Positions 1 to 8,884 of a stretch of DNA of 64,000 nt are shown here, one piece after another. Both the position numbers and the translations under genes were made by a program. The notes beneath the pieces are model-generated. The model saw nothing but the letters and a program-made list of their open reading frames with translations. It made no database searches and was not told where the DNA came from. The stretch is from Niabella pedocola (GTDB taxonomy: Bacteria; Bacteroidota; Bacteroidia; Chitinophagales; Chitinophagaceae), in assembly GCF_021044425.1 (NCBI RefSeq), contig NZ_JAJNEC010000007.1, positions 434,001 to 498,000 of the forward strand. Reading direction: 5' to 3'. Numbering within the stretch: position 1 is the first letter of the stretch; each line of letters starts with the position of its first letter.

Positions 1-542
1 TAGGCAGTGTATACCCCGATTACGTAGGCGGCATTACCAATAACCTCACGTACAAAAACATTTCATTAGGGGCGCTGGTCGATTACAGCAAGGGTGGTAA
101 ATTCTTCTCCTATACCAATATGTACGGGCTGGCATCAGGGCTGCTGGAAGAAACTGCCGACGGTAATATAAGAGAAACGGGGGTAGACGTATCGGGTGTA
201 TTAGCAGATGGAACACCTTTCACGAAGACCATCCCGGCGATGGATCATTTCAAAAATAACTTTGGTAAAAACATCAACGCTGCCAATATCTATGATGCCA
301 GCTATGTATACCTCCGCGAAGTTACATTGGGTTATCAGCTGCCTCCCACCTGGGCCGATAAAATAAGCGCCAGCAATATCAGGCTCTCGCTTTACGGGCG
401 CAACCTGTGGCTGATCAAATCCAACGCGCCCAATGTAGATCCCTCCAATATTGCCAACGGCACGGGGAATATACAGGGGCTGGAAGGAGGCGCCCTGCCC
501 TCCATCCGCTCCTTTGGTTTAAACCTCAATATCGGATTTTAA
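1..542 (+). CDS. SusC-type TonB-dependent outer membrane transporter, C-terminal end (partial)
   Basis: The open frame runs in from the left edge with no start inside the window and stops just before a SusD gene. The visible part is the last third of a beta-barrel: aromatic strands such as YVYLREVTLGYQLP, then LRLSLYGRNLWLI and a terminal LNLNIGF ending in aromatic F, as is usual for outer-membrane barrels. SusC proteins import glycans or peptides with a SusD lid and TonB energy. The partner at 555 begins 12 bases after this stop, so the two are surely one operon. The substrate cannot be read from this fragment. The assignment is firm because of motif and context. Confidence 0.9.
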   Translation, partial: GSVYPDYVGGITNNLTYKNISLGALVDYSKGGKFFSYTNMYGLASGLLEETADGNIRETGVDVSGVLADGTPFTKTIPAMDHFKNNFGKNINAANIYDASYVYLREVTLGYQLPPTWADKISASNIRLSLYGRNLWLIKSNAPNVDPSNIANGTGNIQGLEGGALPSIRSFGLNLNIGF

Positions 543-554
543 AAATACATACCC

Positions 555-2000
555 ATGAAATCGTTGTTTCATACATACCTGCTGTTATCCCTGGTATTTG
601 CGGTAACGTCCTGCAGCAAATTTGATTCGCTAAACACAGACCCGGTAAAGCCATCTGCCGTAACACCCGAACAATTATTGCTTTCAGCAGAAAAGAACGC
701 CATGGACATTTTATATAATTCGGTGGTCAATAACCGCATCGGGATGCACTATGCCCAATACTGGGCTGCATCCGATAAGGAGGAAGACAGCCGCTATAGT
801 CTTGGCGAAGCCGGTAACTCCACCCTATGGTCGCTTTATAACCGCCCCCTGAAAGACCTTCAAACGTTGATCGATCTGAACCGCACCGCGGCCATCCAGG
901 ATCCCGTTCCCAATCAAAACGCCATTGCCGGTATCCTGCAGGTATGGCTGTATCAAACCCTGGCAGACGCTTACGGCAATATTCCCTATTCCAAGGCTTT
1001 ATCCGATAGCATTCCCGCACCGGCTTACGACGATGCGGCCGGTATGTATGCCAGTCTTTTAAGCAGACTGCAGGAATACCAGGGTGTGCTGGACGCCTCC
1101 AAAGACAGTTACAAGTCCGGCGATGTGATCTATAACGGGGATGTAATGAAGTGGAAAAAGCTAGCCAATTCGCTCATCCTGCGGATTGCCATGCGCATGA
1201 GCAAAGCAAAACCTGCGGAAGCCAAATCTGCCATCGAAACCGCCGTAACGAACGGGGTGATCACAGACGGTGCCGACAATGCCTTGTTCCCCTATACCAG
1301 CCAGGCACCGAACCAGTATCCGTATAATGATTTCGGAAGAGAGCAGGTAGAATTTGTGGTAAGTGAAACGATGGTCAACTATATGCAGGCCTTGAACGAT
1401 CCCCGGCTGGAGATCTATGCCCGCCCGGCAAAAACCTCAAAAACCATTGTGGGCAAGCCTTACGGACTTGGAACCAATTCTGCAGCCGATGCCCAGAAAT
1501 ATTCTACACCGGGTGTGCGTGTGTACGCGCCGGATTTCCCCGGTATCCTGATAACAGCTTCAGAAGTACAGTTCCTGATGGCCGAAGCGGCTGCCAGAGG
1601 CATGAATGTGGGCGGAACCGCAGAAACTTTTTATAAAGCGGGGATCCGGGCCAGTATGAACTTCTGGAAGATCCCGGAGGCAGCGGCCACAACCTATATC
1701 AACTCCGTTCCTTACAAGAGCGCCAACTGGAAAAACCAGATCGGTTCCCAAAAATGGCTCGCGTTGTATATGCAGGGTTTGCAGGCATGGTTTGAGCGGC
1801 TCCGGCTATCCTTTACAAAACCAGACGGAACGCCGCTGTTCATTGCGCCTGTTGCCGGCTCACTGGATGCCAATGTAACGATGGTGCCCAGCCGGTTAAC
1901 CTACCCGGTTGTAGAATCCAATACCAATAATAAAAATAAAGAAGCCGCTGCGGCAGCCATTGGCGGCGATACCAAGGGAACAAAGCTTTGGTGGCAGTGA
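555..2000 (+). CDS. SusD/RagB-family nutrient-binding outer membrane lipoprotein
   Basis: The 481-residue product starts with a lipoprotein signal (hydrophobic stretch, then TSC with the lipidated Cys at residue 20). The body resembles the SusD-like subfamily with the early signature LNTDPVKPSAVTPEQLL and a later AEAAARG segment in a helical, TPR-like fold. It would sit on the cell surface as the substrate-capturing lid on the SusC barrel encoded immediately upstream. Members of this subfamily occur in loci for peptides and other nutrients as well as glycans, so substrate is open. No enzyme genes follow on the same strand, so this pair has no linked degradative gene downstream. Confidence 0.9.
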   Translation: MKSLFHTYLLLSLVFAVTSCSKFDSLNTDPVKPSAVTPEQLLLSAEKNAMDILYNSVVNNRIGMHYAQYWAASDKEEDSRYSLGEAGNSTLWSLYNRPLKDLQTLIDLNRTAAIQDPVPNQNAIAGILQVWLYQTLADAYGNIPYSKALSDSIPAPAYDDAAGMYASLLSRLQEYQGVLDASKDSYKSGDVIYNGDVMKWKKLANSLILRIAMRMSKAKPAEAKSAIETAVTNGVITDGADNALFPYTSQAPNQYPYNDFGREQVEFVVSETMVNYMQALNDPRLEIYARPAKTSKTIVGKPYGLGTNSAADAQKYSTPGVRVYAPDFPGILITASEVQFLMAEAAARGMNVGGTAETFYKAGIRASMNFWKIPEAAATTYINSVPYKSANWKNQIGSQKWLALYMQGLQAWFERLRLSFTKPDGTPLFIAPVAGSLDANVTMVPSRLTYPVVESNTNNKNKEAAAAAIGGDTKGTKLWWQ

Positions 2001-2009
2001 GAGGGTGAT

Positions 2010-2650
2010 ATTTAAGGTTTCAGGTTTAAAGTTTCAGGTAAGGTTGAATGGCGTTTGATACCTGATGTTCTGCCGATTCCCTATGTCTCATTCTTATAAC
2101 AGATGTAAATCCTGTTGATGGGATTTGGGGGCTTGGTTTTTAGAATTTAATTCTCTCCTTTCCCGCGATGTCTCCCGCAGGGGACGTTGCGAAAGAGCAT
2201 TTAGCTCTAAGTTTTCAGTTGCCTGCTGGTCGCGTTTGGTTTTGAAGGTTGATTGGTTTTGGAAGCATTTTAAAATTTACAGTTGGTGTTTTCTTTTCGG
2301 ATCTTGATTTTTGAATTTTGGTGCCCGGCCTTGGAGCTTGCCCTCGCTGCAATATCATTGACTTTTCACCTCTTACCGGTTACTTAAAAAGTATCGTCTT
2401 TAGTATCGGGTGACAGGGCGACAAGCGGGACATTGACTGCCTTACCACGCATTGAGATTATGATCCGGGTTCCTGCCTTTTGCTTCTTTGGTCTTTTGGT
2501 TCTTGGTTCTTTGGATCTTGGAATGTAGTATTTAAAATTTAGTTTACCATCCACCCCGAATACCGGGTATTTGCCGGAGTCCGTATAGGTATTTAACATT
2601 TAGTATTTAGAGTTTAGGATTTAGAATTTGATATTTAGTATTCAGAATTT
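2010..2650 (-). repeat. dispersed intergenic repeat, copy 1 (inverted relative to copy 2 at 18870-19265)
   Basis: This gene-free stretch, read on the minus strand, matches 18870-19265 in the same order: an A/T-rich run of CTAAAT-like units (2600-2650), a near-identical block at about 2540-2599 that could encode the peptide start MLNTYTDSGKYPVFGVDG, a weaker block (about 2430-2530), then blocks near 2075-2115 and 2015-2060. Copy 1 carries roughly 200 extra bases (about 2120-2380) containing an imperfect palindrome around 2165-2190. A 71-codon open frame at 2384-2599 exists, but copy 2 stops after 24 codons, so I do not call it a gene. Confidence 0.75.
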
Positions 2651-2655
2651 AATCC

Positions 2656-3618
2656 CTAAACCGTAAATACTTCCGCTTCCTGCAGGTTTTTCAGCATATC
2701 CTCCGTCATGGTGGCCAGGCTGTATTCATGCTTCCATCCCCAGTCGTTGCGGGCAACGGTATCGTCGATGCTCTCGGGCCAGCTGTTGGCAATTTCCTGG
2801 CGGTAATCCGGTTCATACGTCATTTCAAACTCCGGTATATGTTTTTTTATTTCCGCCCCGATCTCCTTTGGAGAAAAACTGATGCCCGCTACATTGTACG
2901 AGGTCCGGATGGAGATCCGGTCTGCAGGCGCTTCCATCAATTCGACGGTGGCGCGGATCGCGTCCGGCATATACATCATCGGCAGATAGGTGTCTTTACT
3001 TAAAAAGCTGGTGTATTTTTTCTCTTCCAGTGCGTCGTGAAAAATTTCAACGGCGTAATCGGTGGTACCTCCGCCCGGAGCCGATTTATAAGAGATCAGT
3101 CCCGGGTACCGGATGCTTCTTACATCCACCCCGTATTTCATATTATAATAATTGCACCAGAACTCCCCGGCATATTTACTGATACCATACACGGTTGTAG
3201 GCTCAATAATGGTTTGCTGCGGACAGTTCTGTTTGGGGGAAGTAGGGCCAAATACGGCAATAGATGAGGGCCAGTACACTTTGCTGATATGCTCTTCCCG
3301 GGCAATATCCAGTACATTCAAAAGCCCCTGCATATTCAGGTGCCAGGCCAGTCCGGGGTTCTTTTCACCGGTGGCGGATAAAATGGCCGCCAGGAGATAG
3401 ATCTGCGTAACGTTTTGCCGGATCACCTGTACATGCAGCATTTCCTTGTTCATTACATCCAGGCTAACGTAAGGACCAGAACCTTTCAGCAGGGGATTTT
3501 CCTCTCTCAGATCAGAAGCCACCACATTGTTATTTCCGTAAATTTCCCTTAAAGCCAGGGTCAGTTCCACACCGATCTGACCGGAGGCGCCGATCACCAG
3601 GATCTTTTCTTTTGTCAT
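2656..3618 (-). CDS. NAD-dependent epimerase/dehydratase-fold dehydrogenase, L-threonine 3-dehydrogenase type
   Basis: The 320-residue protein is an extended short-chain dehydrogenase. It has the N-terminal dinucleotide motif GASGQIG (residues 10-16), a substrate-site Ser in YWPSSIAVFG and the catalytic YGISK (Tyr-x3-Lys). The segment PGGGTTDYAVEIF and the C-terminal SWPESIDD are typical of the UDP-galactose-epimerase-like L-threonine dehydrogenases, which oxidise threonine to 2-amino-3-ketobutyrate with NAD+. The cytosolic product would feed threonine catabolism to glycine and acetyl-CoA; no Kbl lyase gene is nearby. The ATG at 3618 is supported by a promoter just upstream. Another sugar-nucleotide epimerase role is possible but less likely. 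Confidence 0.85.
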   Translation of the reverse strand: MTKEKILVIGASGQIGVELTLALREIYGNNNVVASDLREENPLLKGSGPYVSLDVMNKEMLHVQVIRQNVTQIYLLAAILSATGEKNPGLAWHLNMQGLLNVLDIAREEHISKVYWPSSIAVFGPTSPKQNCPQQTIIEPTTVYGISKYAGEFWCNYYNMKYGVDVRSIRYPGLISYKSAPGGGTTDYAVEIFHDALEEKKYTSFLSKDTYLPMMYMPDAIRATVELMEAPADRISIRTSYNVAGISFSPKEIGAEIKKHIPEFEMTYEPDYRQEIANSWPESIDDTVARNDWGWKHEYSLATMTEDMLKNLQEAEVFTV

Positions 3619-3637
3619 GCCGCAGTATTTTAAAATG

Positions 3638-3668
3638 CAAATATACTGGCAGATTGTTCAGGATGCAA
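3638..3668 (-). promoter_or_regulatory. Bacteroidota-type promoter of the threonine dehydrogenase-like gene
   Basis: On the minus strand TTG (3668-3666) is followed after 20 bases by TATATTTG (3645-3638), a perfect fit to the -33/-7 pattern TTG...TAnnTTTG known for the primary sigma factor of this phylum. The predicted transcript start would leave a leader of about 10-15 bases before the ATG at 3618. Confidence 0.6.
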
Positions 3669-3757
3669 TTCCTGCGCAAACGATTGAAATTTGATTTTTT
3701 TTGTGCAAATACTATTGCGCAACGATAAACGGGCCGTTTTCCGGACAAAAAACCTGT

Positions 3758-3790
3758 TTTGGCTGAACGCCCCCTTACGGGCTATATTTG
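3758..3790 (+). promoter_or_regulatory. Bacteroidota-type promoter of kdsA, possibly giving a leaderless transcript
   Basis: TTTG at 3758-3761, 21 bases, then TATATTTG at 3783-3790 fits the TTTG/TAnnTTTG consensus. The -7 box ends only five bases before the ATG at 3796, so transcription would begin at or next to the start codon. No Shine-Dalgarno-like purine run is present there. Confidence 0.5.
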
Positions 3791-3795
3791 CAATT

Positions 3796-4623
3796 ATGAA
3801 TCAATTCCTAACGGATCTTTTTGCCGGTCAGCAATACGATGCGGATCATTTTTTCCTGCTGGCAGGCCCCTGTGTGGCCGAAAGTGAACCCCTGGTGATG
3901 GAAGTAGCCGAAAAAGTTTCCGGCATCTGCAAAAACCTGGGTATCCCCTATGTATTTAAATCATCTTACCGGAAGGCAAACCGTACCAGCGTCAATTCAT
4001 TTACCGGCATCGGCGACGAAGCAGCCCTGCAATTACTCAAACAGGTTAAAGAACGTTTTCATATCCCTACCGTAAGCGATATCCACGCACATGAAGAAGC
4101 CGCTATTGCTGCGGAATATGTAGATATGCTGCAGATCCCTGCCTTCCTGAGCCGTCAAACAGACCTGCTGGAAGCAGCCGCCAAAACAGGAAAAGTTGTA
4201 AACATAAAAAAAGGACAGTTCCTCAGCGGGCCTTCGATGAAATTTGCGGTAGATAAGGTAACACATGCCGGCAATGAAAAAGTGATCCTCACCGAACGGG
4301 GCAATACATTCGGATACCAGGACCTGGTAGTAGACTTCCGGAATATTCCCTGGATGAAGGAACACCAGGTGCCGGTGGTGATGGATTGTACGCATAGCCT
4401 GCAGCAACCCAATCAAACCAGTGGTGTTACCGGCGGTAACCCGGAGCTGATCGGTACCATTGCCAAAGCGGCAATTGCCACGGGTGCCGATGGCCTCTTT
4501 ATAGAAACCCATCCCAACCCGGCGGTAGCCAAAAGCGACGGGGCCAATATGCTGAAGCTGGATTACCTGGAGCCCCTGCTGGAGCAACTGATCCGGATCC
4601 GGAAAGCCGTTATTTCTACCTAA
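3796..4623 (+). CDS. kdsA: 3-deoxy-8-phosphooctulonate synthase (KDO 8-phosphate synthase)
   Basis: The enzyme condenses phosphoenolpyruvate with arabinose 5-phosphate to KDO 8-phosphate, the first committed step to the KDO of lipopolysaccharide inner core. The 275-residue protein shows the family blocks AGPCVAES, FKSSYRKANRTS, VSDIH, IPAFLSRQTDLL, KKGQFLSGPSMK, TERGNTFGY and MDCTHSLQQPN in order. Cys in AGPC, where the E. coli enzyme has Asn, places it with the metal-dependent class. The frame is open back to 3691, but family alignment begins at MNQF and a promoter lies between, so I start at 3796. It is followed after 10 bases by chaA. Confidence 0.95.
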   Translation: MNQFLTDLFAGQQYDADHFFLLAGPCVAESEPLVMEVAEKVSGICKNLGIPYVFKSSYRKANRTSVNSFTGIGDEAALQLLKQVKERFHIPTVSDIHAHEEAAIAAEYVDMLQIPAFLSRQTDLLEAAAKTGKVVNIKKGQFLSGPSMKFAVDKVTHAGNEKVILTERGNTFGYQDLVVDFRNIPWMKEHQVPVVMDCTHSLQQPNQTSGVTGGNPELIGTIAKAAIATGADGLFIETHPNPAVAKSDGANMLKLDYLEPLLEQLIRIRKAVIST

Positions 4624-4633
4624 ATCGTATTTT

Positions 4634-5722
4634 ATGAAGTTCAACCTGTCATTGCCCGTCTGGACGTTAATTACGCCCGTTATTGCATGGATCGCCTATT
4701 TCACCATGGGCTCAATGACAGGGACCCTGCCCCTGGTTGTTCTATGTGTGGTGCTTATTGCCGGTGTACTGGCCGCCGTGCACCATGCGGAAGTGGTGGC
4801 ACACCGGGTAGGAGAACCTTTTGGTACCATCATCCTGGCATTGGCAGTTACCGTTATCGAAGTTTCGCTGCTGGTATCGCTGATGTCTTCCGGCGGGGCC
4901 AATACCGCCACGCTGGCACGGGATACGGTCTTTGCAGCTATCATGATCATTCTCACCTTTATTATCGGAATCTGTATTCTTATCGGCGGTGCCAAGTTCC
5001 GGGAACAGTTTGTAACAAAACATTCCACCACATCGGCGCTGGTGGCGCTTACAGCCATCCTGGTATTAACCCTTGTGCTGCCCAACTATACCGTTAGCCA
5101 GCCCGGCCCCCAATATACCCAGCCGCAGCTGGTATTTGCCGCTGTGGTCAGCCTCATCATTTATGCCAGTTTTATTATGATCCAATCCATCCGGCACCGC
5201 GATTATTTTTTGCCGGCCGACCCGGAGGGGAAGGAAAACGAGGACGTGCATGCGGCTCCGCCCACCAACAGAACCACGTTTACCAGCCTGGCATTACTGA
5301 TCGCCAGCCTGGGTGCGGTGGTATTGCTGGCAAAAATGCTTTCTCCGGCCATAGAAGCCGGTGTGGCTTCCATTGGTGCGCCCGCCTCGCTGGTAGGGAT
5401 CATTATTGCGATGGTGGTTTTATTGCCCGAATGTATTGCCGCCATACAGGCCGCCCGCAGAAACCGGCTGCAAACCAGTATGAACCTGGCCCTGGGCTCC
5501 GCGCTGGCCAGCATCGGCCTTACCATTCCCGCTGTTGCCATTTATACCATGGTTAGTCATACCCCCGTGCTGCTGGGCATCGACACCACGTCCGTGGTAT
5601 TGCTGATCCTTTCCATTTTTACGGTAATGCTGTCGCTGGTAACCGGTAAAACCAATATCCTGTACGGGGTGGTGCTGCTTGTTATTTTTGCGGCCTATTT
5701 ATTCCTGACGATTTTCCCATAA
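4634..5722 (+). CDS. chaA: ChaA-family calcium (sodium/potassium)-proton antiporter
   Basis: The 362-residue inner-membrane protein has about ten or eleven hydrophobic segments in two inverted halves. The first half has GEPFGTIILALAVTVIEVSL, an excellent match to the alpha-1 repeat of ChaA with its essential Glu; the second half has LVGIIIAMVVLLPECIAA, the matching alpha-2 repeat. A charged loop (about residues 193-210) joins the halves. Length equals that of E. coli ChaA. These carriers expel Ca2+, and in some cases Na+ or K+, in exchange for protons. Only 10 bases separate it from kdsA, so it is probably co-transcribed. Confidence 0.9.
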   Translation: MKFNLSLPVWTLITPVIAWIAYFTMGSMTGTLPLVVLCVVLIAGVLAAVHHAEVVAHRVGEPFGTIILALAVTVIEVSLLVSLMSSGGANTATLARDTVFAAIMIILTFIIGICILIGGAKFREQFVTKHSTTSALVALTAILVLTLVLPNYTVSQPGPQYTQPQLVFAAVVSLIIYASFIMIQSIRHRDYFLPADPEGKENEDVHAAPPTNRTTFTSLALLIASLGAVVLLAKMLSPAIEAGVASIGAPASLVGIIIAMVVLLPECIAAIQAARRNRLQTSMNLALGSALASIGLTIPAVAIYTMVSHTPVLLGIDTTSVVLLILSIFTVMLSLVTGKTNILYGVVLLVIFAAYLFLTIFP

Positions 5723-6079
5723 CCACCGGAACCCTCCGGCTTCCGGATACCTCGCCGCCCGGCCCCCTTGTGATAAAATAAAAAAGCTTTCTGCCAGTAT
5801 TTTTTAGATCATTCCATTCTACCCTGTCAAAAGAAAACAGTACCAAATCCCATTAAAATCAACAACTATTCCAAAATCAACGGTATTCTGCGTAGGAGTC
5901 TTTTGCTGTTCTTGAATTATACCTATCGCGATAATTTTTTTGAAAAGCTGAACATAAAATCGAGAACCGGACTTGTTGTCTATGCATTTAAAATTGAACT
6001 TGTTCACACTCCTCACACCCCCCTGCCAGGTTGAGATACATATTCCACCTCGATTATCTAATGATCGCTCAGAAAGCGA
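5723..6079. other. intergenic stretch between convergent genes
   Basis: No gene is supported. A short inverted repeat, CCGGAA/TTCCGG, lies just after chaA (about 5726-5748) but lacks a following T run, so it is a weak terminator candidate. A 65-codon frame on the minus strand (5819-6016) has no recognisable motif or good start and is probably chance. Base composition becomes A/T-rich here and stays so to about 9.1 kb. Confidence 0.4.
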
Positions 6080-6706
6080 TCATTTCTTTTCTGGAAAGCT
6101 TCTTAAAAAGTCCGCTTCCTTGTGATAGTTAACAACAATTAGATCCCTATTCTTATACTCAACAAAATCAGGCCAATAATAAATTGAATAATCCGAAAAC
6201 ACCCAAACCATGCTTGCAATTTCATCATCGGATGATCGCATGATAGGTCGTATTGTTTGATAGGGCTTTCCATACAGTGCTTGCAGTCTATTTGTCAAAC
6301 TAGTATCACTTTTTGTTACGAGCCAGTAAAGCGTGCGAATTTTACCACCTATTCTACGGCAATATATTCTCTCTGTTACAGGAGTGGCTTCATTTATTTT
6401 CCCCTTATTGATGTTGCAAGTACCGTCAATTTTTAGGATTCCCAGTTGCACATATAAAAGGTCCTCAGCTTTTAACTCAGATACCCAGCACTTAGAAACT
6501 TTTCGACCCAGTAAAATGGAATCAATACCTTTTCCGTCAAATATAAACTGTGCCTGTACCATATTGGGAGTAATAAAGGATTGGCCAAATACTCCAATAA
6601 AAAATATGATTTTTACCAGTTTCTTATAGCTATTGTTATATCTAGAAAAATATTCCACCGGGGTCTTTTTCAAAAAACACCTTAAAAAGAGTAGACTTTT
6701 CTTCAA
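6080..6706 (-). CDS. hypothetical exported protein
   Basis: I do not recognise a family. The 208-residue product has a hydrophobic stretch IIFFIGVFGQSFI at about residues 33-45 followed by NMVQAQ, which looks like a signal peptide with cleavage near AQA/QF, preceded by an unusually long N-terminus of about 30 residues. The mature part would be about 150 residues with several Trp and Tyr (YYWPDFVEY) and three Cys. It begins 65 bases inside the upstream gene, but no ATG, GTG or TTG lies between the overlap and the hydrophobic stretch, so the long start is kept. It is third in an overlapping run with the genes at 7229 and 8884. Confidence 0.6.
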   Translation of the reverse strand: MKKSLLFLRCFLKKTPVEYFSRYNNSYKKLVKIIFFIGVFGQSFITPNMVQAQFIFDGKGIDSILLGRKVSKCWVSELKAEDLLYVQLGILKIDGTCNINKGKINEATPVTERIYCRRIGGKIRTLYWLVTKSDTSLTNRLQALYGKPYQTIRPIMRSSDDEIASMVWVFSDYSIYYWPDFVEYKNRDLIVVNYHKEADFLRSFPEKK

Positions 6707-7229
6707 AGTTAAGGTCCATGGGCATTTGAACTGGATAGTCAGCCCATTTATTATCGAACTTTTGAAAAGCCGGAAAATGCTTAGCTATCAGTTCTTCTAT
6801 CAGCGTAGAAATTTTCTTTTGCTGATCAGTTAGCGGAACATAAGAAAGATCGGCTCCAAATTCTTTACCAAAGTATTCAACATGTTCTGTGGAGCTTTCG
6901 GTAATGTAGTACAAGCCATAAAAGTCACCCAACAAACTTAGGTACATACCGATTCCGTTGATCATAGAATTTTCCAAAGCACACAATATTTTTATAGAAT
7001 GTCTGGTGGGCTGGAATTCCCTGATCTTTCGTATACCTTGGATTCTTGCTAGTAAATTGTAAAAGTTTTTCCAGTGCTCACTTTGCAATAAAAGATACAT
7101 TTTCTGCTCTGCGTTGAAACGATCTTCCCCTGCTGCCGCGGCTTCGCCCGAGCCTTCAATGTCTACAGGAAATGAATAAAAATAATTATTCAGAAGCTCG
7201 ATATACTTTTCTGGTTTCAAAATTGACAT
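6642..7229 (-). CDS. hypothetical cytosolic protein, partner of the upstream lipoprotein
   Basis: The 195-residue product has no signal peptide or membrane segment and no family I recognise. It is mainly helical in look, with an acidic central part (TESSTEHVEYFGKEFG) and a Lys-rich tail. Its ATG lies 13 bases inside the end of the lipoprotein gene, which points to translational coupling. A small soluble protein coupled to a large modular exported protein is the arrangement seen for immunity proteins of toxin-immunity pairs, but nothing in its sequence proves that. The following gene overlaps it by 65 bases. Confidence 0.6.
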   Translation of the reverse strand: MSILKPEKYIELLNNYFYSFPVDIEGSGEAAAAGEDRFNAEQKMYLLLQSEHWKNFYNLLARIQGIRKIREFQPTRHSIKILCALENSMINGIGMYLSLLGDFYGLYYITESSTEHVEYFGKEFGADLSYVPLTDQQKKISTLIEELIAKHFPAFQKFDNKWADYPVQMPMDLNFEEKSTLFKVFFEKDPGGIFF

Positions 7230-8884
7230 TTTGGGTCGTAAATTGCGTTAGACGTTGTTGCATTCGGATCTTCACCTTGTCTGATATTTGAACCAGGCAT
7301 AAAAGTTCTTATGTACGTATTAGCTTGATTCCATAAAGCCCCCCAGGCTCGTTGGTTCCCGGGATTCGAAGCAAATCTATCAAACAATGCCACTTCCCTG
7401 CCGGCAAAGTCCAAACTCCATGTTGTAATTACTGCTGCAGCATAATCGCTGAAATACCAATACTTTTGACCACCCTCTATTTGATAGTATACATCTCCAT
7501 GCGCAATTAGTTGCGGGAAGATCTCTTTTAGGTACCCCATCGAGGTTTTATGTAAATTAAGATAATCATTTGTAGGCACCGTGTTCATCGCTATATCAGA
7601 AATACCATTTGTTAGATGTATCAACGTGCTAGGCACATTGTTAACCTGAGTTGCTGTTGTTTCAAATTTAAGACCTTTGGCATTGGTTTTAAAAAAAGAT
7701 TTATCATTGCCCTTTGTAAATGATTTAAATGTTTGGGGGCACAGCTTATCGTTAACTCTTACAGCAGGAGTCGTGGTTCCACCTCCGCCACCGTCTCCGC
7801 CGCCTCCTATACCTCCATCCCCAGGAAGTGGTGTTCCTCCTCCCGGATAAGCCCCGCCAGTCCCCTCGGTCCATCCGCAGGAGCCAGTTTCACTCTCCAC
7901 AAGTGTCCAATTCGACCCGCAAGCGCCATTCCATGTCGGCGCCTCGCAGTTTAACCGGTCATCCGCTATCGTTGTAACAGCTACAAATACCTCGCCTGTT
8001 CCTGGACATTCAGCGCCCCAGCGGCATATTCTGGTACAAACCATTGTTGATTCACCGACTGGTAATATGTCAAGACCATACTCCACGATAATGCCAAACA
8101 ATCGCAGGTAAGACTGTAGTTCAACTTTTTGAAGCGTATTTATATTGAAAACGTACTGACCCGGCATCAAATATTCCTCGTCACTGCCTTTAAGTTGTAT
8201 TAGTGAATCTACAGTGATCGGCATATTCCACTCTGCCATTAAAGTATCGGCTTTTTTCTTATACAAAAACATTTCGAGCCAGACGGCGTCGATAACGATG
8301 GAGTCCGTCGCGGCTCGGGAGAGTGTACGTTTATTTGAAGTTTTTCTTGGCTTAGAAGAATAAGAGTATGAAGCAACTCTTTTATTGATGTCAGTGTAGT
8401 TTACAATACCTGAAAATATCTTTTCTGTTGTGCTCCCATTAATTGGAGCGCTCCCAGGCAACAGATTGTCTGTAAGCTGGTAGTCCCCTTTCAGGAAGGT
8501 TAGAGTTTCTGAATTATTAGCTGCCGAGTAAGCAACTAGATACGATTTTTGATTTACTACACTTAATTTTCGCTTCTGGCCGTTCATAGTGACAAACTCG
8601 TCATTAATCAACGGTACAAAATAGTAATTTTTGCCAGCTGCGTTTCGAGCGCTAGATGCTTTATCCCATTGAGGAGTCTGATTATAGGAAAGATCCGCAC
8701 CGTAGGTAACTTTTAGTAGTCCATTGGCATTACTTTTCTCAAAATTGCTTTTCAGCCAGCTTACGTTTACTGATCCATCTTTCATTATGCCGGATTCGGA
8801 AAAATCCTTTCGGCTACACCCATGAAAAATGAAGAAAAAAGCAATAAGCAGTAATAGAGCAGATAGTTGTTTAGGGATTTTCAT
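7217..8884 (-). CDS. modular lipoprotein with glycine-rich linker and unknown C-terminal domain
   Basis: The 555-residue protein opens with a lipoprotein signal (Cys at residue 23 in FHGCSRK). An N-terminal region to about residue 280 carries alternating hydrophobic patterns. A Cys-rich patch follows (CTRICRWGAEC and more, residues about 280-335), then a Gly/Pro/Thr-rich linker at about 340-372, then a separate C-terminal domain of about 180 residues with many aromatics (YWYFSDYAAAVITTWSLDF). An N-terminal anchor, flexible linker and variable tail recall surface-displayed effector or enzyme proteins. I know no function for the tail. A/T-rich composition compared with neighbours suggests transfer. 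It heads a three-gene overlapping unit. Confidence 0.7.
   Translation of the reverse strand: MKIPKQLSALLLLIAFFFIFHGCSRKDFSESGIMKDGSVNVSWLKSNFEKSNANGLLKVTYGADLSYNQTPQWDKASSARNAAGKNYYFVPLINDEFVTMNGQKRKLSVVNQKSYLVAYSAANNSETLTFLKGDYQLTDNLLPGSAPINGSTTEKIFSGIVNYTDINKRVASYSYSSKPRKTSNKRTLSRAATDSIVIDAVWLEMFLYKKKADTLMAEWNMPITVDSLIQLKGSDEEYLMPGQYVFNINTLQKVELQSYLRLFGIIVEYGLDILPVGESTMVCTRICRWGAECPGTGEVFVAVTTIADDRLNCEAPTWNGACGSNWTLVESETGSCGWTEGTGGAYPGGGTPLPGDGGIGGGGDGGGGGTTTPAVRVNDKLCPQTFKSFTKGNDKSFFKTNAKGLKFETTATQVNNVPSTLIHLTNGISDIAMNTVPTNDYLNLHKTSMGYLKEIFPQLIAHGDVYYQIEGGQKYWYFSDYAAAVITTWSLDFAGREVALFDRFASNPGNQRAWGALWNQANTYIRTFMPGSNIRQGEDPNATTSNAIYDPKCQF

Noticed and set aside
2384..2599. 71-codon open frame inside repeat copy 1
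   Set aside because: The partner copy stops after 24 codons and the changes between the copies include Lys to Glu and Lys to Thr, so coding is not supported.
3691..3795. 35-residue extension of KdsA
   Set aside because: Unlike KdsA N-termini and contains the promoter elements.
5819..6016. 65-codon frame on the minus strand
   Set aside because: No motif, no supporting start context and no conserved neighbour; likely chance in A/T-rich sequence.
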